A stretch of DNA of 13,636 nt, taken from NCBI GenBank assembly GCA_964428225.1, contig CAYRXS010000183.1:1-13636 (forward strand), in the 5' to 3' direction. The translations under genes and the position numbers were made by a program. Below, in pieces: positions 4,912-11,592 of the stretch. This DNA comes from JBFMCU01 sp964428225. Its GTDB lineage: Bacteria > Planctomycetota > UBA1135 > GCA-002686595. The notes below the pieces were generated by a model that was not told the DNA's origin, did not search any database, and worked only from the letters and a program-made list of their open reading frames with translations. The number at the start of each line of letters is the position of its first letter. The first letter of the stretch is position 1.

Positions 4912-7908
4912 ATGCTCCACCTTCTCCGATTCCTCTTCGCGACCGGCGCGCTGCTCCTGTTCGCCGGATCGTCCCTCGCCCAGCAGGGCGACGAGCTGCT
5001 CGGTCCCGAGGAGCGGGCCGAGGTCGACCTGATGCGCCGCCGCGGCGAGGTCCGCGAGGCGCGGGAGATCCTCGACGAGATCCTCGCGGAGGATCCCGAC
5101 GACGCCGCGCTCCTCGTGATGCGCGCGCGGTGTCGCTTCGAGCAATGCGACTACGACGGAGCCGTGGAGGACGTGCGCCGGGCGCTCGCCCTGCAGGAGG
5201 AGCGCGCGGACACGACGGAGGACATCGCACCCCGCGCCGAGGCCCTCCGCGAGCTCGCGCGCATCCTGGTCGAGCTGGGCCGTGCTCCGGAGGCGGTCGC
5301 CGCGCTGGAGGCGGGCGCCTCCGCCCTCCGGCCCGCGAGCGAACCGCGGGACGCATGGATCCTGGGCCGCGCGCTGCTCGAGGTGGGCCGGCGGCGCGAC
5401 GCCCTCGGGACCTTCCGCCAGGGCGCGGAGGCGGAGGGCGAGCGGACCTGGCGCACGCTGCTGGCCCAGGCCCGGTGCCAGCGCGCCCTCGGGCTCATGG
5501 AGCAGGCCGCCGTGACCCTGGTGGCCGGCGACCGGCTCGCGGCCGAGGGCGAGGGACCCGAGCCCGACCTGCTCGTCGAGCTGGGCTCCCTGTACTTCGA
5601 GGCCTACGGCGAGGTCGACGATCCCGTGTCCCGCGCCCACTCGCCGGCGGAGCTGTACCGGGAGGTCCTCGTCCTGCACCCCGAGCACGAGGGGGCGCGC
5701 CGGGGGATGTTCGAGCTGTACCGCTTCAACTGGCGGCGCAGCCGGACCACGCCCGCGGAGATCCTCGACGCGATCTTCGCCGCGCGTCCCCGCTCCATCG
5801 ACGGTCTGGTCGCGCGGGCCTCGGCGGCGCTCGACGACGGCGCCCTGCTCGCGGCGCGACGGGACCTGGCGACCCTGGAGGAGCTCGCCCCGAACCGGCG
5901 CGACGTGCGGGTGCAGGCCGCGACCCTCGCCTGGGTCGAGAACCGGCGCGACGACGCCCGGGCCATCCTCGACGAGCTGCTCGCGGCGGATCCCGGCGAC
6001 TCGGCACCCGAGCGCGAGCTGGGACGGCACCTGCTCGAGCTCTACCGCTTCGCGGAGGCCGAGCCCTTCCTTAGGAGCGCGGTCGAGCGGGACGGTCGGG
6101 ACTGGGAGGCGTGGCGCGAGCTGGGCCGCGCCCAGGCCAACACGGGCGACGAGGAGGGCGCTCGGGAATCCCTGGCCAAGGCGGTGGCGGTGGCCGAGGG
6201 CCGGCACGACGCGTGGCGGGACAACACGTCCCTCGTGCTGCGCCGCATGGCGGAGAACATGGTCGAGGTCGAGCACGAGGAGCTGAGCTTCGCGTGGCTC
6301 CCCGACGCCGCGGCGGTGCTCGAGGCGTACCTCGTGCCTTTCTACGCTCAAGCGCGCGAGGAGCTCGCCGCCCGGTACGGCTACACCCCCGGCCCGACGA
6401 AGATCGAGGTCTTCCGGCGGTGGGGCGACTTCTCGGTGCGCTCGACGGGCTTCGAGGGCTTCCCGGCCCTCGGCGTGTGCTTCGGCCCGGTGGTGACCGC
6501 GGTGTCGCCGCTCAGCGAGCTGCGGGGCAACTTCTCCTGGGCGCGGACGTCGTACCACGAGTTCACGCACGTGATCCATCTCGGCCTGTCGCACAACCGC
6601 TGCCCCCGCTGGGTCACCGAGGGGCTGGCCACCTGGGAGGAGAGCCAGCGCAACCCGGCGTGGAAGCGCAACCTGCGCCGGGAGATGATCGACGCGCGGG
6701 CGAACGGAACGATCATCCCCATCCGCCAGCTCAACGGGGCCTTCCGGGGCTCGCGCGTGGTCTTCGCCTACTACCAGAGCAGCCTGCTCTGCGCGCTCCT
6801 GATCGAGGAGCACGGCTTCGCGCCGATGGTGCGTCTGCTCGAGGCCTTCGACGCGGGCGCGGACCTCGACCAGGCCTTCCGCGACCAGTTCGACGTCACC
6901 CCCGAGGAGATGGATGCACGTCTCCTGGAGCACGTCGACCGCGAGTACGCCTCGCTCGCGATCGAGCCGCGCTGGAGCCCGGAGAACACCTTCCGCCTGC
7001 GGTTCCGCCTCTCGCGCCGGCCGCCGGAGGATCCCGGGGAGAGGGCGGCGTGGATCGAGGACTGGTGCACCGTGGGCTGGGGCTACTACGGCGAGGGGAA
7101 AGGGGTCGACGCCGAGGAAGCCCTGCGCACCGCGGAGACCGCGGGAGCCCTCCCGCCGCGCGGCCTCTTCCTGCGGGCGGAGATGACGATCGAGCGGGAC
7201 GAGGACGCGGCGCGCGCGCTCTACGAGCAGGCCTTTGCCGCGGGGGGGGAGGACTTCCGCGCCCGCATCGCCCACGCGGCCCTACTCCAGAAGGCCGGGG
7301 ACGAGGAGGGCACCGAGCGGGAGCTGCTCGCGGCCCAGTCCGACTTCCCGGGCTTCGACGAGGCCGCGCTCTCCGCCGAGATCCGGCTCGCCGCCCTCTA
7401 CGAGGAGCAGGGCCGGACCGCCGACGCCATGGCCGCGCGGATGCGGTGGCTGGCGTTCAACGCGGGCGAGTACGAGCTGCGCGTGGTCGTGGCGAGGTGG
7501 CTCGCCGGGGAGGACCGCCACGCCGAGAGCGTGCGCTACTGGCGCGAGGCGAACGAGGTCGATCCCTTCCGCCGCAGCCTCCACCTCGGCTGGGGCAGGT
7601 CCCTGCGCGCGCTCGGCCGTCACGAGGAGGCCCTGCGGGAGTTCGAGGTGGGCCAGCTCGTGCCCGCCGAGCTCGACGGCGACCTGCTGGAGACTTCCGG
7701 GATCGATCCCGAGCTTCCGATCGACCCCGCGCTTCCGGAAGGCTACGCCCTCGGCCTCTGGGAGGCGCTCGAATCCGAGCTCCTCGGCCTGCAGGCCCTG
7801 ACCCTGCGCGACCTCGACCGTCTCGACGAGGCCCGGGCCGCGGCGGAGCGGGCGCTCGAGCTGGACCCCGAGTGCGAAGCGGCTCGCGAGGTCCTCGGGG
7901 ACGGGTAG
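4912..7908 (+). CDS. Exported TPR protein with central gluzincin (peptidase MA-like) metallopeptidase domain
   Basis: The 998-residue product has a Sec signal peptide (hydrophobic 4-20, cleavage about SLA-QQ at 23). Helical TPR-like repeats follow from about 30 to 440, including A-x-x-x-Y/F and L-x-x-x-P-D/N-type repeat endings. A metallopeptidase domain lies at about 450-690: HEFTH (549-553) gives two zinc ligands and the catalytic Glu550, and WVTEGLATWEE, 17 residues further on, supplies the third ligand Glu570. More TPR-like repeats run from about 690 to 990. This matches the gluzincin 'peptidase MA-like' class embedded in TPRs; substrate and physiological role are not known. The ATG at 4912 starts the signal peptide; an in-frame TTG at 4873 coincides with the promoter candidate and is rejected. 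The gene heads the apparent operon and ends 18 nt before tmk. That linkage to replication genes may reflect shared expression only. Confidence 0.88.
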   Translation: MLHLLRFLFATGALLLFAGSSLAQQGDELLGPEERAEVDLMRRRGEVREAREILDEILAEDPDDAALLVMRARCRFEQCDYDGAVEDVRRALALQEERADTTEDIAPRAEALRELARILVELGRAPEAVAALEAGASALRPASEPRDAWILGRALLEVGRRRDALGTFRQGAEAEGERTWRTLLAQARCQRALGLMEQAAVTLVAGDRLAAEGEGPEPDLLVELGSLYFEAYGEVDDPVSRAHSPAELYREVLVLHPEHEGARRGMFELYRFNWRRSRTTPAEILDAIFAARPRSIDGLVARASAALDDGALLAARRDLATLEELAPNRRDVRVQAATLAWVENRRDDARAILDELLAADPGDSAPERELGRHLLELYRFAEAEPFLRSAVERDGRDWEAWRELGRAQANTGDEEGARESLAKAVAVAEGRHDAWRDNTSLVLRRMAENMVEVEHEELSFAWLPDAAAVLEAYLVPFYAQAREELAARYGYTPGPTKIEVFRRWGDFSVRSTGFEGFPALGVCFGPVVTAVSPLSELRGNFSWARTSYHEFTHVIHLGLSHNRCPRWVTEGLATWEESQRNPAWKRNLRREMIDARANGTIIPIRQLNGAFRGSRVVFAYYQSSLLCALLIEEHGFAPMVRLLEAFDAGADLDQAFRDQFDVTPEEMDARLLEHVDREYASLAIEPRWSPENTFRLRFRLSRRPPEDPGERAAWIEDWCTVGWGYYGEGKGVDAEEALRTAETAGALPPRGLFLRAEMTIERDEDAARALYEQAFAAGGEDFRARIAHAALLQKAGDEEGTERELLAAQSDFPGFDEAALSAEIRLAALYEEQGRTADAMAARMRWLAFNAGEYELRVVVARWLAGEDRHAESVRYWREANEVDPFRRSLHLGWGRSLRALGRHEEALREFEVGQLVPAELDGDLLETSGIDPELPIDPALPEGYALGLWEALESELLGLQALTLRDLDRLDEARAAAERALELDPECEAAREVLGDG

Positions 7909-7926
7909 AGAGGTTAGCATGCCCGC

Positions 7927-8556
7927 ATGACCGACCAGGACGCCTCGAAGCGGGGACGGTTCCTCGTGCTCGACGGGATCGACGGGTGCGGGAAGAGCAC
8001 CCAGGCCCGGCTGCTCGTCGAGGACCTGCGCGAGGAGGGCGGCGATCCGCTCCACCTGCGCGAGCCCGGGAGCACCGGGGCGGGGGAGCGCATCCGGGAC
8101 GTGCTGCTCGCCCGCGAGGTCGAGCTCGGCGCGGCGGCCGAGGCGTTGCTGTTCGCGGCGGCGCGACGCCAGATGCTCGACGAGCTCGTCCGTCCCGCCC
8201 TCGAGGCCGGGCGCGACGTGGTCTGTGAGCGGTTCCACGCCTCGACCTTCGCCTACCAGGCGGTGGCGGGCGACGTGGACGAGGACGAGCTGCTGGCGAT
8301 GCTCGAGGGCTGGGCCGGGGAGCCCGCGCCCGCGGTGACCGTGATCCTCGACCTGGAGCCGGAGGCCGCCGCGGGGCGGTGGGGCGGGGAGGCCGATCGG
8401 TTCGAGGCGCGCGGCCTCGCCTTCCAGCGGAAGGTGGCCGAGGGGTACCGTCGCTTCGCCCGGCGCGCGTCGCGCGTGGCCGTGGTGTCCGCGGAGGGTT
8501 CGCCCGAGGAGGTCGCGGCCCGGGTCCGCGCGGAGGTCCCCCGTGCGGGTCGTTGA
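7927..8556 (+). CDS. tmk: Thymidylate kinase (dTMP kinase)
   Basis: The enzyme phosphorylates dTMP to dTDP with ATP in the cytoplasm, the step feeding dTTP synthesis. The 209-residue length is standard. The P-loop GIDGCGKST (17-25) has Gly at the position that is Arg in type I enzymes, and Arg151/Arg158 lie in the LID (DRFE at 157-160), so this is probably the bacterial type II form. REPGST (45-50) is the dTMP-binding loop, normally REPGGT. The usual DR motif is ER here (Glu101-Arg102 in CERFHAST), followed by AYQ (109-111) as in E. coli. These substitutions are conservative and the enzyme is expected to be active. The start ATG lies 18 nt after the upstream stop, with GAGAGG 13 nt ahead. An ATG at 7919 is in another frame. 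The gene overlaps holB by 14 nt, a common gene order. Confidence 0.95.
   Translation: MTDQDASKRGRFLVLDGIDGCGKSTQARLLVEDLREEGGDPLHLREPGSTGAGERIRDVLLAREVELGAAAEALLFAAARRQMLDELVRPALEAGRDVVCERFHASTFAYQAVAGDVDEDELLAMLEGWAGEPAPAVTVILDLEPEAAAGRWGGEADRFEARGLAFQRKVAEGYRRFARRASRVAVVSAEGSPEEVAARVRAEVPRAGR
8532..8537 (+). promoter_or_regulatory. Shine-Dalgarno fixing the holB GTG start
   Basis: GGAGGT lies 5 nt ahead of the GTG at 8543, inside the 3' end of tmk. It is a near-perfect ribosome-binding site and is the main reason for choosing this start, which makes holB overlap tmk by 14 nt. Confidence 0.75.
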
Positions 8557-9637
8557 GCCGCGCGGGCACCGCTCGCTGATCGAGCGGCTCTGGCGCGCGG
8601 CCGCCGAGGGCCGCCTGCCCCACGCCCTGTCCTTCGAGGGGCCGGAGGGGATCGGGAAGCACACCGCGGCGACGTGGTTCGCGGCGGGGCTCCTGTGCGC
8701 GAAGGGCCCCGGAGCACCCTGCGGGACGTGCGGTCCCTGCAAGCGCTTCACGTCGGGCGGGGACCAGGGCAACCACCCCGACCTGCTGCGGATCGACGCG
8801 GTCGGGGAGGGCGAGGAGCAGATCCGCGTGTACCGGATCGCGGCGCGCTCCGACGTGCCGAGCGGCAAGGATCCCGAGCCCTGCCTCGAGACCTTCCTCG
8901 ACCTGTGTGCGATGGAGGGGCGCGGGCGCGTCGTCCTGATCCGCGAGGCCCACCGGATGAACGCCTCGGCGCAGAACGCGCTGCTCAAGACCCTGGAGGA
9001 GCCGCGTCCCGGAACCCTGCTCGTGCTCGAGACCCACCGGGGAGAGCTCCTGCTCCCCACCATCCGCAGCCGCTGCGTGCGGGTGCGCCTCCAGCCGCTC
9101 GCGATCGACGACTGCCGGGAGGTCCTCGCGGAGGCCGGGCTCGAGGGCGAGCGGGCGCGGAGGCTGGCGCGCTGGTCCGGCGGATCCCCGGGCCGGGCCC
9201 TGCGGCTCGCGGTCCAGGGCGCGGAGCCGGCGCGGGCAATCCTCGAGGACGTGCTGCACGGCCGGACCACCCCCCTGCCCGCCGCGGCCCGGGTGGGGGA
9301 GATCGAGGGGGATTTCCCCGGCGAGAAGGCCCGAGCCCGCGCCCGGAGCCGGGCCCGGCTCTTCCTCGACCTGGTCATCGGGGTCCTGAGCGACCTGCAG
9401 CGGCTGCTGGCCGGCCTCGACCCCGGGGAGCTCGCCCACGGCGACCTCGCCGAGGAGCTCGCGCGGGAGGGTCGGTGGGAGGAGCGGGACCTCGCCCGGC
9501 GCCTCGAGGCCCTGGTCGAGATCCGCGCGGACGTCGAGCGCAACCTGGGACCCGAGATGCTCGTCGAACGCGCCCTCTTGGTCTCGGGCCAGGGACTTCC
9601 GATACTGGGGCCGGCGGCGGCGCGCCCGCGCGCGTGA
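8543..9637 (+). CDS. holB: DNA polymerase III subunit delta' (clamp loader)
   Basis: This is a subunit of the AAA+ clamp loader that places the beta sliding clamp on DNA. It has 364 residues. Right after the start, HRSLIERLWRAAAEGRLPHA is typical of delta'/DnaX proteins. The P-loop GPEGIGKHT (33-41) has His at the usual Ser/Thr position; delta' subunits commonly have degenerate nucleotide sites. A zinc module is formed by Cys52, Cys60, Cys63 and Cys66, with 7 rather than the usual 8 residues between the first two. The Walker B/Sensor region is VVLIREAHRMN (130-140), followed by SAQNALLKTLEEP (142-154) and the SRC arginine-finger motif (176-178). The C-terminal third is the helical collar domain. 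The TGA shares bases with the GTG of the next gene (GTGA), suggesting translational coupling. Confidence 0.93.
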   Translation: MRVVEPRGHRSLIERLWRAAAEGRLPHALSFEGPEGIGKHTAATWFAAGLLCAKGPGAPCGTCGPCKRFTSGGDQGNHPDLLRIDAVGEGEEQIRVYRIAARSDVPSGKDPEPCLETFLDLCAMEGRGRVVLIREAHRMNASAQNALLKTLEEPRPGTLLVLETHRGELLLPTIRSRCVRVRLQPLAIDDCREVLAEAGLEGERARRLARWSGGSPGRALRLAVQGAEPARAILEDVLHGRTTPLPAAARVGEIEGDFPGEKARARARSRARLFLDLVIGVLSDLQRLLAGLDPGELAHGDLAEELAREGRWEERDLARRLEALVEIRADVERNLGPEMLVERALLVSGQGLPILGPAAARPRA

Positions 9638-10068
9638 GCCACCCCCGGAGGAGCATCATCGAAGATCCGATCCGAGACCTGGCCCTGCGCGACGGTCGCT
9701 ACGCCCCCGAGGCCTTCCGGTTCCTGTTCGAGTCCCTCAACTACGCGATCCGGGTCGCGGGCAAGGAGAACGCCGAGGGCGCGCAGCGCCACGTCACCGG
9801 GCAGCAGGTCCTCGAGGGGATGCGCCAGTACGGCCTGCAGATCTTCGGGCCCCTCGCGGCCCAGGTCTGGCGCTCCTGGGGGATCCACAGCTCGCTCGAC
9901 TGGGGGCACGTCGTCTTCCTGCTCGTCGACGCGAACCTCCTGAACCGCCAGGAGTCCGACACGATCGAGGACTTCCGCGACGGCTTCGACTTCGACGAGG
10001 CCTTCGTGGACGGCTACCGGCCGGACGTCCTCCCGGACTTCGACGACGGATCGCTCCAGGAGATGTAG
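9634..10068 (+). CDS. Minf_1886-like conserved protein of unknown function
   Basis: The 144-residue product (GTG start) carries RDGRYAPEAFRFLFESLNYA (19-38), HVTGQQVLEGMRQYGLQIFG (53-72) and DFRDGFDFDEAF (113-124). I recognise these as the pattern of the Minf_1886 / Verruco-Plancto-restricted family, whose function is unknown. There is no signal peptide or membrane segment, and the C-terminus is acidic, so a small cytoplasmic protein is likely. The GTG at 9634 overlaps the holB stop. The alternative is striking: GGAGGAG at 9647-9653 lies just ahead of in-frame ATC codons at 9655 and 9658, and an ATC start at 9658 would give 136 residues beginning close to where I recall homologues starting. 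Its place in a tmk-holB operon may hint at a nucleotide or replication link, but this is inference. Confidence 0.85.
   Translation: MSHPRRSIIEDPIRDLALRDGRYAPEAFRFLFESLNYAIRVAGKENAEGAQRHVTGQQVLEGMRQYGLQIFGPLAAQVWRSWGIHSSLDWGHVVFLLVDANLLNRQESDTIEDFRDGFDFDEAFVDGYRPDVLPDFDDGSLQEM
9647..9653 (+). promoter_or_regulatory. Strong Shine-Dalgarno inside the Minf_1886-like reading frame
   Basis: GGAGGAG lies 13 nt downstream of the GTG start candidate and is followed by CATCATC. No ATG, GTG or TTG follows at usable spacing in this frame. It therefore either serves an unusual ATC start at 9658 (5 nt after GGAGGA) or is coincidental coding sequence. Confidence 0.45.
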
Positions 10069-10089
10069 GAGACCGGAGGAGGTCACCCG

Positions 10090-11331
10090 ATGCTCGAGAG
10101 GCTGTCTCGCACGAAACGGAACATCGCGCTCGCGATCCTGGCCATCCTGGTCCTGTGGTTCACCTGGAGCATCCGCTCCGTGGTGAACCCGCTCCTGATC
10201 GGCTACCTCGCCGCCTACATCCTCCACCCCTTCGTGGTGCGGGTCGAGCAGCTCGGCCTGTCGCGGCGCTCCGCGGTGAACCTCGTCTTCGTCTCGGGGT
10301 TCGTGGTCGCGTCGGTGATCTCGCTCGTGGTCGTCCTGCAGATCCGCGGGCTCGCCCTCGAGGTCGTGGCGGGCATCCGGGCGGAGCCCGCGGTCGAGGC
10401 CCCCGAGGAGCCGGGCGAGGGAGGAGCGGCCCCGACCCAGGACGCGACACCACCGGATGCAGCCGACGCTGCGCCGGACGAAGTGACCAGGCCGCTCAAG
10501 GAACGGTTGCAGGAGCGGGTCAACGACTTCCTCGGCTCCGTGAACGAGTCGCTCGGAACGAGCCTCGAGTACAAGGTCCCCGAGTTCGAGGTGATCAAGC
10601 AGCTGGGGAAGGAATTCCTCAAGGACCACAGCGGCGATGCCGCGGGCGCCGGGCTACAAGCGGCGCAGAAGTCCTGGGGATTCCTGTCGAGCTTCATCGG
10701 GGGGATCATCGCGGTGGGGGGGATGTTCCTGCTCGTGCCCCTCTACGCGTACTACCTGCTCTTCGAGCTCGGGCGGCTGCACACCTTCGTGCGGCGCTAC
10801 CTGCCCAAGCGGGATCGCGAGCGCCTGACCGGCGTGGCGGACCAGATCGGGGTGGTCGTCGCGAGCTTCTTCCGCGGGCGGCTCGCGGTGTGCTTCGTCA
10901 AGGGGCTCATCCTGTCGATCGGTCTTTGGATCGCGGGAGTCGACTACGCGTTCCTGTTCGGGATGCTCTCGGGCTTCCTCTCCCTGATCCCCTTCTTCGG
11001 GCCCTTCATCGGATTCGTGGCGGCGTTCACGATCGGCATCCTCGACCACTCGGTGGTCGGCTCCCTGATCCGCTGCGGGATCGTGTTCGGGGTCGCCGAG
11101 GTGCTCGAGGGCTACGTCCTGGTCCCCAAGATCCTCGGCGACAGCCTGGGGCTGCATCCCCTCGTGGTCATCTTCGCCATGCTCGCGGGAGCCGCCGCCC
11201 TGGGCATGTTCGGGATCCTGATCGCGCTCCCCCTGACCGCCAGCCTCGTGATCCTGTTCCGGGAGCTCGTCCTTCCCGCCCTCCAGAAGTGGGCCGACGA
11301 GGAGGGCCCACCCGGGGTGGAGGGCGGCTGA
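10090..11331 (+). CDS. AI-2E family (PerM/YdiK-type) membrane permease
   Basis: The 413-residue inner-membrane protein has hydrophobic segments at about 11-29, 31-50, 62-85, 200-225, 264-283, 286-316, 322-340 and 354-392, as in AI-2E/PerM exporters. The conserved C-terminal half is clear: SFFRGRLA (259-266), a Pro/Phe-rich pore-like stretch LSLIPFFGPFIGF (298-309 region), and VPKILGDSLGLHPLVVIFAM (345-364). Members have been linked to autoinducer-2 export or Na+/H+ exchange, but most have no proven substrate, so only the family can be named. Between segment 3 and the coiled soluble region lies an acidic Pro/Ala-rich insert (about 97-135). The start is well fixed by GGAGGAGGT (10075-10083), 6 nt before the ATG. 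The gene follows the Minf_1886-like gene by 21 nt and is probably the last gene of the operon. Confidence 0.9.
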   Translation: MLERLSRTKRNIALAILAILVLWFTWSIRSVVNPLLIGYLAAYILHPFVVRVEQLGLSRRSAVNLVFVSGFVVASVISLVVVLQIRGLALEVVAGIRAEPAVEAPEEPGEGGAAPTQDATPPDAADAAPDEVTRPLKERLQERVNDFLGSVNESLGTSLEYKVPEFEVIKQLGKEFLKDHSGDAAGAGLQAAQKSWGFLSSFIGGIIAVGGMFLLVPLYAYYLLFELGRLHTFVRRYLPKRDRERLTGVADQIGVVVASFFRGRLAVCFVKGLILSIGLWIAGVDYAFLFGMLSGFLSLIPFFGPFIGFVAAFTIGILDHSVVGSLIRCGIVFGVAEVLEGYVLVPKILGDSLGLHPLVVIFAMLAGAAALGMFGILIALPLTASLVILFRELVLPALQKWADEEGPPGVEGG

Positions 11332-11370
11332 TCGCGGTCGCGGAGCGGGATTTCTCGCCGCCGGCTTTTT
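11323..11370 (+). terminator. Weak terminator candidate after the permease gene
   Basis: GGCGGC (11323-11328, overlapping the permease stop region) can pair with GCCGCC (11357-11362), followed by GGC and five T residues. The 28-nt loop makes this a poor hairpin. Its support is mainly the T run and its position between the operon and the next promoter. Confidence 0.3.
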
Positions 11371-11383
11371 GCCCCGACCCGTC

Positions 11384-11412
11384 TTGACGGGCTCGGACCT
11401 CCCGGGGATAGT
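11384..11412 (+). promoter_or_regulatory. Predicted sigma70-type promoter of the sugar-transferase/murJ unit
   Basis: TTGACG (11384-11389), a 17-nt spacer, then GATAGT (11407-11412). This is the closest match to consensus in the window. Transcription would start near 11419, giving a leader of about 145-175 nt before the fusion gene. The leader starts with a hairpin: 11423-11431 pairs with 11441-11448 in an 8-bp GC stem with one bulged C and a 9-nt loop. I do not recognise a known riboswitch in it. Confidence 0.65.
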
Positions 11413-11582
11413 CCTCCCTCGGCGTCCCGGGAAAGCCCCACCCGGACGGCGTGGAGAGAGAGCTCGCCCCGAACTGCACCCTTCCCCCGCGTTCCGTAGA
11501 GGGCATCGCCGTGGAAATACCCTCAGGCCCACCCTCCCGGGGCCCGATCAGGAACAGGGAGTATGGACAGGAATCGTATCTC

Positions 11583-11589
11583 GGAGGAG
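11583..11589 (+). promoter_or_regulatory. Shine-Dalgarno supporting the 11593 start of the fusion gene
   Basis: GGAGGAG lies 3 nt before the ATG at 11593 (5 nt from the GGAGG core). The ATG at 11563, 10 codons upstream, has only AGGA or AGGGA in poor positions. This favours 11593. Confidence 0.55.
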
Positions 11590-11592
11590 CGG

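Noticed and set aside
4810..7275. Long minus-strand open frame (821 codons) opposite the TPR-peptidase gene
   Set aside because: It is a GC-driven antisense shadow of low-complexity composition with no domain. The plus strand has a signal peptide and an intact zinc motif.
7919..7921. ATG just upstream of the tmk start
   Set aside because: It is in a different reading frame from tmk and opens no supported protein.
7282..10629. Very long minus-strand open frame (1115 codons) across tmk, holB and neighbours
   Set aside because: It spans five clearly coding plus-strand genes, and its composition is Arg/Pro/Gly-rich with no recognisable motif.
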